Source of the DNA: Nicotiana tabacum
Taxonomy: Eukaryota; Streptophyta; Magnoliopsida; Solanales; Solanaceae
DNA length: 64,000 bases
Direction of reading: 5' to 3'
Assembly (NCBI RefSeq): GCF_000715075.1
Contig: NC_134097.1
Coordinates: 128,710,997 to 128,774,996 of the forward strand
Shown: positions 28,689 through 40,560 of the stretch, piece by piece
How the letters are laid out: each line of letters opens with the position of its first letter
Numbering within the stretch: position 1 is the stretch's first letter
The notes under the pieces: generated by a model
Database searches by the model: none
The model's input: the letters and a program-made list of their open reading frames with translations, nothing else
Told to the model about the DNA's origin: nothing
Made by a program: the position numbers and the translations under genes

Positions 28689-29200
28689 TACTGTTTTTTT
28701 TATCTAATTAGATAAGGGGTATGAATGGAAAATGGAGGCAAACGAAAAGTTTGAAGTATTTCCTTTACTAATGTACTTTGTCACTAATCGAAAAATAGAA
28801 AGAAAATTTTTGTGCTTATATAGAGAAGCACATCTTCTAACTCTTAAAGAGTTGAAAAGAAGTGGTGTCTCACGCTGTCGTTACTCGCTCAGCTCGTCTT
28901 CGGCTTCGATCAGTTGATATGGTTGACACCATTTCAAACGAAGAGGCATCTTGGCACCTGTTGAAACCCAAATCGTTGGCTATAAATACAGAGGAGTAGC
29001 CTCATTTTTCAACACTGAAAATCTGCATTCTCTCCACTCTCTTATGTATTTCTGCACTATTTTTCCAAAGCATAACGTAAGCATAAGTGTGGTTTACTGT
29101 CGTTTGTTGAGTTCGACGAAATTTTGTAATTTTCATTGCCGGTATTACAGAATAGTTGTTCCGTTCTATTCCGGAAGGGGCTAATCCAATAACCTTGGGC
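28689..29200 (+). mobile_element. 5' LTR of the copia element (end approximate)
   Basis: It starts near tactgtttttttt (the TG has decayed to TA). The TATA-like 'gcttatatagagaagc' is at about 28815. Relative to the 3' LTR it lacks about 135 bp after 28918. The 3' boundary was not resolved because no standard Met-tRNA PBS is visible. Confidence 0.55.
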
Positions 29201-29614
29201 AACAATGAGGGGATTAAATTCCTTAAGGAAACATAGTTTTCTGTTAAGCTCTGAACTTTTATTTATTCTGTTTCTATTCTCTTTCTGTTTCTATTTTGTT
29301 TTGTTTTGTTTTTTGCAAAAATTATTTTCAAACACAGGTTGATAACAAGCTTAAGAAATTTTGTTTTTATATTCTGTGTTCATCTTACTTTCTAATTTGT
29401 GAGACTAAAATCCTAGCGATTTTCTACTTCCGTTTTGGAGATTAAAATTTTCGGATTTTCTACTCCACTTTGAGATTAATGTTTCTGTGACTTTCTACTA
29501 AATTCAAGATTAAATTCCTCGTAATTTTTTACTCGGTTGTTTGTATTCGATTTGAAGATATAAAAACTTCACCGACTTATTAATTCTGGTTGTGTCAATT
29601 TCTTTTACAGAAAA
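29201..29614 (+). other. Copia leader
   Basis: Untranslated sequence between LTR and gag. Phrases of the form 'gagattaaaattttcggattttctact' repeat four times at 29400-29540. Confidence 0.5.
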
Positions 29615-30590
29615 ATGACAACAAGTACGGAACAATAGAATGGTACTGTTGGGATTATTACTGCTAGAATGGCTACTGCGTCTTTAAGTCGCACAACGCC
29701 TGCACCGGTGATGGCACTAGCACAAAAGCTCGAAAAAATTTTCGGCGTGGACTTTAATCGTTGGCTGCAGAAATGTTCTTCTACCTAACCACACTCAATT
29801 TGCAGCGCTTCATCAGCGAGGACGTTCCAGATTTGGGAGAAGAAACTCCTGAAAATGAGTGATTTGTGGTCACGGTATGGAAGCATTCTGACTTCTTATG
29901 CAAAAATTATTTTTAAGTTGCTTGGAAGGCGGCACGTACAATGTTATAGCATCGTGAAACATCAAGAGAGTTGTGGAATGCTCTTGAAAAGAAATACAAG
30001 AGTGAAGATGTTGGACTTAAGAATTTTGTGGCCGCCAAATTTCTAGATATTAAAATGGTTGACGACAAATGTGTCATAACACAAGTCTAAGAATTGCAAG
30101 TTATTGTTTATGACCTCCTTGCCGAAGGTATAAACCAAGTCGATATTTTTATTCAAGATATTGATTGTTTTAATTGAAGGTATAGTCATAAATGAAACAT
30201 TTATTGAAAAGTTGCCTCCGATATGGAAGGACTTTAAGAATTACTTGAAATATAAGCGTAAGGAGGTGACGCTTGAAGACCTTATTGTTCGTCTACGTAT
30301 TGAATGGGGAAATAAGGCTACTGAGAAGAAGTCACACGGTAACTCAATAATAATGGGAGCAAATATTATTGAGGAAGTGTCTACAAGCAACAAAAAGAGA
30401 AAGAAGCCGCATGGACCTAAAATCTACCCGAGCAAGAAGTTCAAAGGTAATTTCCACAATTGTGGAAAGGTTGGACATAAGGCCGTGGACTGCCGTGCAC
30501 CGAAGAAGGACAAGAAGAAGAGTCAAACAAACATGGTTGAAAAGAATGATGAAACGGGGGACTTTTATGTCATGTTATCTGAATGCAGCT
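29615..30590 (+). pseudogene. Copia gag relic
   Basis: It opens with ATG at 29615 (MTTSTEQ then stop). Readable copia-Gag pieces are FGVDFNRWLQK, RELWNALEKKYKSEDVGLKNFV, AAKFLDIKMVD and KLPPIWKDFKNYLKYKRKE, with several stops and frame changes. The zinc knuckle reads FHNCGKVGHKAVDC; the first cysteine of C-x2-C has become His. No function expected. Confidence 0.85.
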
Positions 30591-31900
30591 TGGTAGGAAA
30601 TCCCAAGGAGTGGTGGATTAATTCTAGATTCACTCGTCATGTTTGTGGTAACAAAGAGTTGTTTGCCTCGTATGTTCCCGCAGGACTTGACAAGACTATC
30701 TTTATGGGAAACTCCGCAACAACAAAAATTGAAGGAGTTTGGAAGATATCTTTGAAGATGACTTCGAGTAAAGTTGTGACTCTAAACAATGTTCTCCATG
30801 TTCCTGAAATACGCAGGAATTTGGTCTTTGCTGGACATCTTATCAAGAATGGATTTAAGTATTTGTTTGTTTCTGAAAAAGTTGTAATAAGTAAGAATAA
30901 TGTGTATGTAGGAAAATGTTACCTAACTGTGGGCATTTTCAAGTTGAATGTAATAGCTATTGATATCAATAACGTTCAAGCTTCTTCTTACTTACTTGAG
31001 TCAAATAATTTATGGCATGTACGTTTAGGTCACGTCAACTTCAAAACTATACGAAAAATGGTTAACTTGAAAGTACTGTCAAAATTTGGATGCAATAATT
31101 TGAAATACCAAATATGTATGGAATCTAAGTATGTTAAACATCTTATAAGTCAGTTGAAAGGAATTCAAATCCTTTAGACTTAATTCATACAGATATTTGC
31201 GACATGAAGTCAATACCATCTCGCAGTGGGAAAAAGTATTTCATAACTTTTATTGACGATAGTACTGGATATTGCTATATTTACTTACTTAATAGTAAAG
31301 ATGAAGCAATCGAGGCACTCAAGTAATAAAAAAATGAAGTTGAAACGCAGCTAATCAAAAAGATCAAAAACGATAAGAAGTGATAAGGGTGGCGAATATG
31401 AATCAACCTTTTGAAGAAGTATGTTTGGACTATGGTATTATTCACCAATCAACTGCCCCTTACTCACCGCAATCTAATAGAATTGTGGAAAGAAAGAACA
31501 AAAAATTAAAGGAGATGATAAATGCCTTGTTGATAAGTTCGGGTTTAACCCAGAACTTATGGGGGAAGCAATTCTTACAGCTAACCAAATACATATCGAG
31601 TTCCCCATAGCAAAACTCAATCCATTCCATATGAAAAAATGAAAAGGTTGGAAACCTAACTTAAAATATTTTAAAGTGTGGGGGTGTTTGGTTAAAGTGC
31701 AAGTTCCTAAACCTAAAAGGGAGAAGATTGGACAGAAAATGGTTGATTACGTTTTCATAAGATATGCAAGAAATAGTAAGGCATATCGCTTTCTAGTTCA
31801 TAAATTAGAAAATTCCGACATTCATATTAATAAGGTAATCGAATCCGATAATGTTGAATTCTTTGAGTATTTATCGGTACAAAAATGAATGTGAGACGTC
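30591..31900 (+). pseudogene. Copia protease and integrase relic
   Basis: The protease region reads PKEWWINSRFTRHVCGNKELF where active elements carry an Asp-Ser-Gly-type catalytic triplet, so it is dead. GAG-pre-integrase: LWHVRLGHVNFKTIRKM. Integrase core: FITFIDDSTGYCYIYLL, then after a stop SDKGGEYE, YGIIHQSTAPYSPQSNRIVE. It is broken by stops at about 31177, 31325 and 31610. Confidence 0.88.
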
Positions 31901-31999
31901 TAGTGAAAAATCTAAGCGACCTCGAGAATAAGCAAATGAAAGTACATTTAACGAGGAAAATCCAAAACGTAGTAAACGTCAAAAGATAACTACTTTCTT

Positions 32000-32506
32000 T
32001 GGACCAGACTTTCTAACATTTTTATTGGAAAATGAGCCTCAAATGTTTAAAGAAGCAATGTCTTCCTCGGAAGCAAAATATTGGAAAGCGACAGTTAATA
32101 ATGAGATAGAATCCATATTAAGTAATCATACTTGAGAATCGATTCATTTTCCTCCAAGATATAAACTTTTGAGTTCTAAGTGGATTTTCAAAAGGAAAAT
32201 GAAAACTGATGGTACTATTGACAAATATAAGGCAATACTAGTTGTCAAAGGCTTTAGACAATGAGAATGTCTTGATTATTGTGATGCACACTCGCCGGTA
32301 ACGAGGATTACATCTATTAGGGTGCTAATAGCATTAACCGCCGTGTATGGTCTTGAAATCCATCAAATGGATGTAAAGATATCCTTCTTAAATGGATATT
32401 TGGAGTAAGAAATTTATATGAAACAACCCGAAGGGTTTGTGGTTCCCGAAAAAAAAGGTGTTACGACATATCAAGTCACTTTACGAATTGAAACAAGCAC
32501 CCAAAC
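32000..32506 (+). pseudogene. Copia reverse transcriptase, N-terminal half
   Basis: RT motifs SKWIFKRKMKTDGTIDKYKA, HSPVTRITSIRVLIAL, EIHQMDVKISFLNG, then KSLYELKQAPKQ, at which point the LINE interrupts. Contains stops near 32265 and 32408. Confidence 0.88.
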
Positions 32507-33743
32507 AATACAACAACAACAACAACGACCCAGTATAATCCCACAAGTGGGGTCTGGGGAGGGTAATATATACGCAGACCTTACCCCTACCCCGAAGGGT
32601 AGAGAGACTGTTTCCAGGAGACCCTCAGCTCAAAAAGGTAATAGGAGCTGATATATTAGTACCATAAAAATGCATAATAAATAAAAGCAATATAAGGGAT
32701 ATGAAATACAAAATACGAAATACGAAATACGAAATAGATGGTTGGTATAGTAAAACTATCAGGTAAAGCCCTGCATCAAAAGACGACCAATGACATTCTT
32801 AGTCTAACTCCTAACTAGCTAGTTTCACTCTATTGTGCTGTAGAAATATTCACAACTTTCCCCTAACCTACAACCTTAATGCTCGACCTCCATAATTCCC
32901 TGTCAAGGGCCATGTCCTCAGTAATCCTAAGTCGCGCCATGTCCTGTCTGATCACCTCTCCCCAATACTTCTTAGGTCGCCCTCTACCTCTCCACGTGCC
33001 CGCTACAGCCAGTCGCTCACACCTCCTCACCGGTGCATCAGTGTTCCTCCTCTGAATGTGCCCGAACCATCTGAGTCTCACTTCCCGCATCTTGTCCTCC
33101 ATGGGGGCCACACCCACCTTCTCTCGAATATCTTCATTCCTAATCTTATCCATCCTTGTATTCCCGCACATCCACCTCAACATCCTCATCTCTGCTACTT
33201 TCATCTTCTGGATGTGTGAGTTCTTTACCGGCCAACATTCAGTTCCATACAACATTGCAGGCCTAACCACTGCTCTATAAAACTTACCTTTTAGTAACGG
33301 TGGCACTTTCTTGTCACACAAGACTCCCGACGCTAACCTCCACTTCATCCACCCCACCCCTATACGGTGTGTGACATCCTCGTCAATCTCTCCGATCCCC
33401 TGAATAACTAATCCAAGGTACTTGAAACTAACCCTCTTGGGAATGACTTGAGAGTCAAGCCTCACTTCAACTCCCGCTTCCGTCGGCTCAACTCCAAATT
33501 TGCACTCGAGGTATTCCGTCTTCGTCCTGCTCAACTTGAAACCTTTAGACTCAAGAGCATGTCTCCAAATCTCTAGCCTCTCGTTGACGCCGCCTCGTGT
33601 CTCGTCAATTAGAATAATGTCATCAGCAAATAGCATGCACCATGGCACCTCCCCTTGAATATGATGAGTCAGTGCATCCATCACCAGGGCAAATAGGAAT
33701 GGGCTGAGCGCAGACCCTTGGTGCAACCCCATAATAACTGGAA
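32507..33743 (-). mobile_element. 5'-truncated RTE-clade LINE with TS-SINE-like 3' tail
   Basis: On the minus strand: C-terminal half of the ORF (33750-32863), 3' UTR, then a tail at about 32640-32507 reading AGGGGTAAGGTCTGCGTATA, CCCCAGACCCCACTTGTGGG, ATTATACTGGGTC and (GTT)n. TTG-repeat tails of this kind end both solanaceous RTE LINEs and the tobacco TS SINE. It is inserted in copia RT between codons for KQ and WY. Only a short overlap (CAAT) is visible as target duplication. Confidence 0.9.
32863..33742 (-). pseudogene. LINE (RTE) reverse transcriptase, C-terminal part
   Basis: About 290 codons still open. It begins inside RT at [18 protein letters not shown], with the catalytic block [11 protein letters not shown] (F-A-D-D). 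The RTE C-terminal region follows: [56 protein letters not shown]. The N-terminal endonuclease and first RT motifs are absent because of 5' truncation at insertion. No internal stops, so the insertion is relatively young. Confidence 0.92.
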
Positions 33744-33747
33744 AGTG

Positions 33748-33938
33748 CAATGGTATGCGAAATTTGACAAAACAATGTTGGCAAATGGATTTAAGGTTAA
33801 TGAGTGTGATAATGTGTTTACATTAAAAACACTTCAAATCATATAGTCATTGTATGTTTATATGTTAATAATGAGCAAATATATTGCAGATATAAATGCT
33901 ACTAAGCATATGCTTGCTAGCAAGTTTGATATGAAAGA
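33748..33938 (+). pseudogene. Copia reverse transcriptase, middle piece between two insertions
   Basis: It resumes with [20 protein letters not shown] directly after the LINE and continues LASKFDMKDL up to the chromovirus target duplication CTTAG (33939-33943). The YVDD-like block is degraded to LYVYMLIM. Confidence 0.85.
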
Positions 33939-33943
33939 CTTAG

Positions 33944-34446
33944 TTGTCACGTCCTTAGTTGTTAACTAAGTACACGTGCGACACTTGAAAACTCACTCAC
34001 GATCTTGCACAACTTGCTCACATTCTTGCTATGTCAAGTCAGCCTTACTACACTCAAGATCGCTAAGAGAATGAAAGAAAGAACACAAGAGAATTGTTAA
34101 AGGAGGCTTTGTATTAGAGAGAACTTGAATTGTTTGCTTGGTGAATTACAAATGAGTGGCCCCCTTTATATACTAGTCTCCTAGGGGCTAGTTTGTAAAT
34201 ATTAATTATTATACAAGTTCTTGATATTTACAAGATAAGGGCTTTCTCTAGAATTCTCTACAAGCCTAGAAGATTCCAAGGACTTTCTTAGCAAATCCAT
34301 AAGGATCTAGGTTCTTCCTAAGGAAATGTCCATACCTCTCTAGAATCTTCTCACAAATGCTAGCCTTATTCTTATGTAAGCTTCCAAATGGCATTAATAT
34401 ATGCCAAATGGCACCTATATGCATGATGATATGGCGGGTCATGATA
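33944..34446 (-). mobile_element. 3' LTR of the chromovirus
   Basis: 503 bp. TATA-like sequence TATATAAA on the minus strand at 34165-34172. Its outer end is decayed (TTGTCACG in place of TG). Confidence 0.9.
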
Positions 34447-35019
34447 CTCTCCCCCACCCAATATTTCGACGACCGTGGCGCATTGTTGTTGCATAAACTC
34501 TCGGATCTTATCTTTGAATTGCCACAAGTCTTCATATCGTTCCCACGTGGCCTCCTCCGGTGATTGCCCTTTCCAATGGACGAGGAACATAGCAGTGGCT
34601 TTTTGCCCTTGTTTTTGCCTGGCCTGGTAATCTATAATAGCCTCAATCTCCCAATCATGCGAGGCGGTGATAGTCATTGGCGCTCAACTTGATTGGCCTC
34701 TACTTGGATCATCCTTATCTTTATGATATGGCTTAAGCATGCTGGCATGGAAGACAGGGTAGATCTTAAGTTACGATGGCATGTCAAGCTTGTATGAGAT
34801 TTTGCGTACCTTGGCGACAATCTTAAATGGCCCCTCATACTTACGTATCAGATTCTGATGCATGCCCCATAGTGCCTTGAACTGTCTTGGGTTAAACTTC
34901 ACCATGACCATCTCCCTAACTCTATAGTATGTGGGACACCGCTTATGGTCCGCAAAATGCTTCATATTCTTAGCTGCCTTATCCAAGTAGGACTTAGTAG
35001 TGTCGAGCTGCTCCTCCAT
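34372..35019 (-). pseudogene. Chromovirus integrase C-terminus and chromodomain
   Basis: 35019-34771 reads KHFADHKRCPTYYRVREMV, FKALWGMHQNLIRKYEGPF (integrase GPF/Y module). After a stop, 34677-34372 gives the chromodomain: HDWEIEAIIDYQARQK, FLVHWKGQSPEEATWERYED. Chromodomains bind modified histone tails and steer integration into heterochromatin. The stop codon at 34372 lies inside the 3' LTR, so the polyprotein ends about 25 codons into the LTR. Confidence 0.88.
34447..34459 (-). other. Polypurine tract of the chromovirus
   Basis: GGGTGGGGGAGAG on the minus strand directly before the 3' LTR. It overlaps the end of the chromodomain reading frame. Confidence 0.85.
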
Positions 35020-36396
35020 CCTTTGGCCATATGATAAGCCCCCAAACTCTTTCCCTCGAAGGAGGCCGGTAATGAATGTGGAGTTTGCGGTTGTTGGCCT
35101 GTGGCTAGCTCAAATGGTGTCCGCCCAGTGGACTCACTCCACTGCAAGTTATAAGAGAATTGGGCTATGTCTAGGAGCTTTGCCCAATCTTTCTGATGCG
35201 CGCTTACATAGTGCCTCAAGTAGCATTCTAGTAAGGCCTTGACCCGTTCCATTTGTCCATCCATTTGTAGATGGAAACTAGTAGAAAAGTGTAGTTCCGT
35301 GCCAAGTATGTCGAACAACTCTCTCCAAAAGTTTCCAGTGAAGCGGGGGTCTCGATCACTGATCATATGCCTTGGTAAGCCCCAATATTTTACCACGTTC
35401 TTAAAGAATAGCTTGGCGGCTTCCTTAGCTATGCAACCCGGTGAGGCGGGCATAAAAGTGGCATATTTGGAAAATCTATCCACAACCACCATAATAGTAC
35501 CATAACCGTCAGACTTTGGTAGGCAAGTGATGTCCATAGTCACGCTCTCCCATGGATGCTCTGTAACTGATAATAGCTCCAAAAGTTCTCCAGGTTGCTG
35601 TTCAACCTTGTCCTGTTGACAGATAAGACAAGTCTGCACATAGCACTCTATGTCATCTCGCATGCGTGGCCAATAGTAGACTGACTCAACCAAGGCCCTA
35701 GTGCGACGTTGACCTGGATGACCAGCCCATATTGTGTCATGAATCTCCCTTATGATCCATCGTCTAATGTCTTCAAACTTAGGAACATAGACCCGCCGAC
35801 CTGTGGTAAGTAGTAGGCTGTCTTCTATCCAAAACCGTCTCGTCTTGCCTTTGTTAGCTAACTCGATAAGCTGTCTGGCTGCTGGATCATGCTGTATGCC
35901 TTCTTTTATAGCCTCCCAAATGTCCCATCTCACTAAAGTGATTGCAGCAAGCTCGGCTTTCCGGATCAAGGTATCGGCTACAACATTACCTTTTCCCGGC
36001 TTATACTCCAGCGCATAATCAAACTCGGCTAAGAAATCCTGCCACCTAGCCTGCTTTGGTGTGATCTTCTTCTGTGTCTGAAAGTAGCTAGTAGCCACAT
36101 TATCAGTCTTGACCACGAACCTCGACCGGAGCAGATAATGTCTCCATGTACGAAGACAATGCACAATGACAGTCATTTCCTTCTCTTGCACCATGTAACG
36201 CCGCTCCGTCTCATTTAACTTGCGGCACTCAAATGCTATGAGATGTTTATCCTGCACCAGGACACCCCCAATGGCGAAGTCTGAGGCATCTGTGTGCACC
36301 TCAAATGTCTTGGAAAAGTCAGGTAATACCAAGACTGGCTCCTCTGTTACAGTTGCCTTAAGGCATTCAAATGCCTTTTGACAATGCTCCGTCCAA
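35020..36396 (-). pseudogene. Chromovirus RNase H and integrase
   Basis: One long open stretch. RNase H: FEVHTDASDFAIGGVLVQDK, RYMVQEKEMTVIVHCLRTW, VVKTDNVATSYF (D-E-D). Integrase: HHCC zinc finger HDTIWAGHPGQ...CYVQTCLICQQDK, then catalytic core VTMDITCLPKSDG, ISDRDPRFTGNFW and the Glu in MERVKALLE. It ends with a frameshift near 35020, after PASFEGKSLGAYHMAKGW. Confidence 0.93.
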
Positions 36397-36398
36397 AC

Positions 36399-37366
36399 TC
36401 ATGGCTTGTTCTTCTTTAGCAACTTAGTCAATGGTGCGGCCTTTGCTGAGTATCCATTGATGAATCGACGATAGTAGTTAACAAGGCCAAGGAAGGATCT
36501 CAACTTAGTTACCTTTATGGGTGCCTCCCACTCTTGGATAGCATGTACCTTAGCCTCGTCCATGCGTAGCTCGCCATTGCTAATGACATGGCCCAAGAAG
36601 TGCACCTTTGATTGTGCAAACTCGCACTTCTCTCTATCTTGATGTATAGCTCGTTCTCCAGCAAGACTTGGAAAACCTTCCTTAAGTGCTCCATGTGTTC
36701 CTCCAAGGTGTTGCTGTAGATGACTATGTCATCTAGGTAGACTACCACGAACTGATCAAGGTAGGGATGAAAAATCTTGTTCATAAGGGTGCAAAATGTG
36801 ACCGGTGAATTGGTTAAGACGAAGGGCATCACCAACCACTCAAAGGCTCTATATCTCATCACACATGCTGTCTTTGGCTCATCCCCTTCCGCAATGCGAA
36901 CCTGGTAGTAGCCCTTTTGAAGATCCACCTTGGTAAAGTACTTGGCTAGCCCAAGTCTATCGAACAAATTAGCAATGAGCGGGATCGGGTACTTATTCTT
37001 CATTGTAACCTTATTAAGTGCTCGGTAGTTTATGCACAAGCGCAACGATCCATCCTTCTTATTCTGGAACAATACTGGTGCACCGAAAGGTGCCTTTGAT
37101 GGGCGAATGTGACTAGCATCCAGCAACTCTTTCAATTGTTTCTTGAGCTCCTCCAGCTCGGGTGATGCCATACGATATGGGGCAAATGCGGGTGGCTTAG
37201 CCCCTGGCTCCAACTCAATCTTGTGATCCACCTCTCGCCTAGGCGGCAAGTACTTAGGTAACTCCTCGGGCATGACATCTTTGTTCTCCTCAAGCAACTT
37301 CTCTATGCAAGGCGACACTGTCTCTTGAAAATTCTTGTCTTCCTCTAGACTTGCAATGGTTGCCAC
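36399..37366 (-). pseudogene. Chromovirus reverse transcriptase
   Basis: RT core [56 protein letters not shown], and catalytic [12 protein letters not shown] (Y-L-D-D). A frameshift near 36645 separates this from the thumb/connection part [36 protein letters not shown] stop at 36399-36401 ends it. Confidence 0.93.
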
Positions 37367-37402
37367 AAATGTCGGCTCCCCCTTCTTGATCCCCTTGACA
37401 AC

Positions 37403-37798
37403 CTAAATAGCTAAGAGTTGTGCTTGGATCTGTCTGTGTGGCATAGTCACTGTAGGTACCATGCAAGCTCCTTCTCGCTCCATAACCAAGATACGTTGGA
37501 GGTAGGGGTCGATTAAAGTATGACTATGTCTAAAGAACTCTTGCTCCAGTATGATGTCAAAGATATCCATAACGGTCAAGGAAAAGTTTATCATACCTTT
37601 CCAAGTTCCCAATTTGACACCAACTCTATTAGCTACCCCACGAGCATTTTGTATCTCGGCATTCACGGTCTTGACGCGAGAGTTGGTTGGAGCAAGCTTC
37701 AATTCTAGTCTCTTTGCGGCAGCCTTAGTCACAAAATTATGAGTTGCTCCAGTATCCACCATTGCACGAGTGGGCTTGTTGTTGATGGTGAGATCCAC
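37403..37798 (-). pseudogene. Chromovirus protease
   Basis: Aspartic protease with the catalytic triplet intact: TRAMVDTGATHNFVTKAAAK (DTG), then FSLTVMDIFDIILEQEFF. Gag and protease share a frame and are separated by a single stop at about 37802, likely a mutation within an originally continuous gag-pol frame. Confidence 0.9.
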
Positions 37799-37801
37799 GT
37801 A

Positions 37802-39202
37802 CTAATTGCCATTCTCAGTAGGTTGGATAGCTTGCTTTGTGATAACACCACATAATCTGATCATACCCAACTGTGCGGTTTCCAAACTCTCTCCTTGTGG
37901 TTGCTCCTTCCGCTCGCGTACCATGGAACTGAGGCTATTGAGGTCAGGACAATTCCTGAAGCCATGTGGCCCTCCGCATATATAACATCCCTTCTTCTCA
38001 CCCCGTACCTTTTTCTCGGCATAGCCCTGACGGCCACTCGACTTTTTGAAATCTTGAGCCTTGGAGTATTGTTGTTGTATCTCCTTGACTTTGCCACGGT
38101 CTCCCTCACCTTTGACATTGTTAACCTTTGACTCCTTGCCATTGCCTTTGTCGTGCTTGTCATGCCTGAAATCCATCAATGATTCGGCCTCCACTATGGC
38201 TTGGTCTATATCAGTGACTTGTCGGCGTTGCAACGCCTGCTTAGCCCAATTTTGCAGCCCGTCCATGAAGTGGAACAACAAGTCATCATTGGTCAGGTTG
38301 GGGATTTGAAGCATAAGGGTAATGAACTCATTAACATAGTTACGTATGCTCCCTATTTGCTTCAATTCCCTAAGTTTGTGCCTTGCCTCGTACAAGACAT
38401 TGTTTGGAAAGAACTGTTGCATGAACTCCGCTTTGAACTAATCCCATGTGCTAATAGCACATAGACCTTTATCCACGTCGGCCATCTTCCTTCTCTACCA
38501 TAGCATGGCAGTCTCTGAGAGGTACAATACCACAGTGTTGATCTTGGCCTCGTCGTCCCTCACTTTGCCGTGCCTGAAGTATTTCTCCAAGTTCCAAAGG
38601 AAGTTTTCCACTTCATGTGCATCACGAACACCATTGAACACCGGGGGTTTGGGAGCCTCGATCTTGGCCTCCCTCGTCACCACAACATTGTTGGCTACCT
38701 CGGTCACGCCAGCATTGACATGCTCCTCGAGTGACTCTATCTTTGCCTTCATAGCATCGATAGTACTCAAATCCTCCATGAGTCTGCACTCTAAGGCAGT
38801 GATGGTTTGCCTTAGTTCCATCTCTGTCTGTGTACGTACCTCCAAGTCATTTCGGATACTCTCAATCTCTTCAAGAGTGTGCCCCTCAAGAACATTAAGG
38901 GTGCCTTTCACCTTCCCCAAGCGTTGGCCAAAGATCTCCACGGCGTCCATTCCCGCGTTCATCTTCATCACCCACTCTTTACCAAGCGAGACGTCCTCTA
39001 GAAGGACCTCCACTTCATCTTTGCTCGCCTCTGTGGCATATGGTTCTTGGGATGTAAGCCCTTCGTTTGACACAACCTCAGGTGGCACCTCCTGGCTCTT
39101 GTTGGTGGCATTCCTCTTTTTGCTACGACCGCTCTTACCAATAGCATCCTGGATGACATTGGCTTAGGTGTTGGCAACGGTAGTTTCTCCGTCGTTCGCC
39201 AT
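37802..39202 (-). pseudogene. Chromovirus gag
   Basis: ATG at 39200-39202 (MANDGETTVANT then stop at 39164-39166). The body 39163-37802 has further stops near 38493 and 38440. A coiled-coil-like charged region (39000-38700) precedes the Gag core (FNGVRDAHEVENFLWNLEKY, MQQFFPNNVLYEARHKLREL). The zinc knuckle CYICGGPHGFRNC (C-x2-C-x4-H-x4-C) is intact. Confidence 0.9.
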
Positions 39203-39221
39203 TCTCTTAGTTGAAACCTTC

Positions 39222-39233
39222 GCTCTGATACCA
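39222..39233 (-). other. Primer-binding site of the chromovirus
   Basis: TGGTATCAGAGC on the minus strand, the standard complement of initiator Met tRNA, two bases from the LTR end. Confidence 0.9.
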
Positions 39234-39235
39234 TG

Positions 39236-39737
39236 TTTTCACGTCCTTAGTTGTTAACTAAGTACATGTGCGGCACTTGACAACTCTCACGATCTTGCAC
39301 AACTTGCTCACGTTCTTGCTATGTCAAGTCAGCCCTACTACACTCAAGATCGCTAAGATAATGAAAGAAAGAACACAAAAGAATTGTTAAACGAAGCTTT
39401 GTATTAGAGAGAACTTGAATTGTTTGCTTGGTGAATTACAAATGAGTGACCCCCTTTATATACTAGTCTCCTAGGGGCTAGTGTGTAAATATTAATTATT
39501 ATACAAGTCCTTGATATTTACAAGATAAGGGCTTTCTCTAGAATTCTCTACAAGCCTAGAAGATTCCAAGGACTTTCTTAGCAAATCCATAAGGATCTAG
39601 GTTATTCCTAAGGAAATGTCCATACCTCTCTAGAATCTTTTCACAAATGCTAGCCTTCTTCTTATGTAAGCTTCCAAATGGCATTAATATATGCCAAATG
39701 GCGCCTATGTGGCATGATGACATGGCGTGTCATCACA
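39236..39737 (-). mobile_element. 5' LTR of the chromovirus
   Basis: 502 bp. On the minus strand it starts TGTGATGACACGCC and ends GGACGTGAAAA. TATATAAA at 39455-39462. It carries a 4-base deletion near 39287 relative to the partner LTR. Confidence 0.9.
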
Positions 39738-40560
39738 CTTAGGAGTTGCCGATTTAATTCTAGGAATTAAAATCCAAAGGACTCCTCAAGGATTGGCGTT
39801 GTCTCAATCTCATTACGTAAAAATGGTTCTTGAAAAATTCAAAGTATTTAGATTTCAAGTCTCAAAGACCCCAATTGATGTAAATGTGGCTCTTACAAAG
39901 AATCTAGGTCAAAGCAAAGCTTAGCTGGATTATGCTCGTGTGTTGGGAAGTTTAATATACATCATGAATTATACACGTCCTGATATAGCTTGTGTAGTAA
40001 ATAAACTGAGTCGTTACACAAGTAATCTCGACCAAACTCATTAGATGGTAATGAAACGAGTTTTGGGGTATTTAAGACATACCGAAGATTATGCTTTACA
40101 CTACAGTAAGTATCCTGCGGTAATTGAAGGATAAAGTGATGCAAATTGGATCATTGGATCATCATAAACAAAGTCCACAAGTGGATATGTTTTTACCATT
40201 GGTGGAGGGGCAGTTTCTTGGAAATCATCTAAACAGACATGCATTGCTCGCTCTACAATGAAGTCTGAGTTTATAACTTTAGATAAGGCTGGAGAAGAAG
40301 CTGAATAGCTCCGAAATTTCTTGAAAGATATTCCATTTTGGCCCAAACTAGCGGCTCAAATATGCATATATCGTGATAATCAAGCAGCAATAGAAAGGGC
40401 TGGAAGCATTATGTATAACGAAAAATCTTGTCACATACGATAAAGACATAATACTGTTAGACAATTACCCTCTAGTGGAATTATCACATTGACTATGTAA
40501 AGTCAAAAGATAATGTGTCGGATTCCCTTATAAAAGGCCTAAATAGATAGGCGGTTGATA
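39738..40560 (+). pseudogene. Copia reverse transcriptase end and RNase H
   Basis: LGVADLILGIKI, LALSQSHYVKMVLEKF, LGSLIYIMNYTRPDIACVVN, then RNase [41 protein letters not shown] and YRDNQAAIERA. Stops occur at about 39922, 40042, 40132 and later. RNase H motifs are otherwise well conserved. Confidence 0.9.

Larger units (their letters stand above)
33944..39737 (-). mobile_element. Nearly complete Ty3/gypsy chromovirus
   Basis: 5.8 kb. LTRs at 33944-34446 and 39236-39737. Perfect CTTAG duplication at 33939-33943 and 39738-39742, which rejoins copia RT as MKD-LGVADLILGIKI. Minus-strand order: LTR, PBS (TGGTATCAGAGC, initiator Met tRNA type), gag, protease, RT, RNase H, integrase, chromodomain, polypurine tract, LTR. 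A hand count gives about 22 substitutions in about 498 aligned LTR sites, roughly 95.5 percent identity. The polyprotein has a handful of stops and two frameshifts, so it is defective. Confidence 0.95.

Noticed and set aside
33056..33280. Plus-strand ORF inside the LINE
   Set aside because: It is a shadow of the minus-strand RTE reverse transcriptase, which carries all recognisable motifs.
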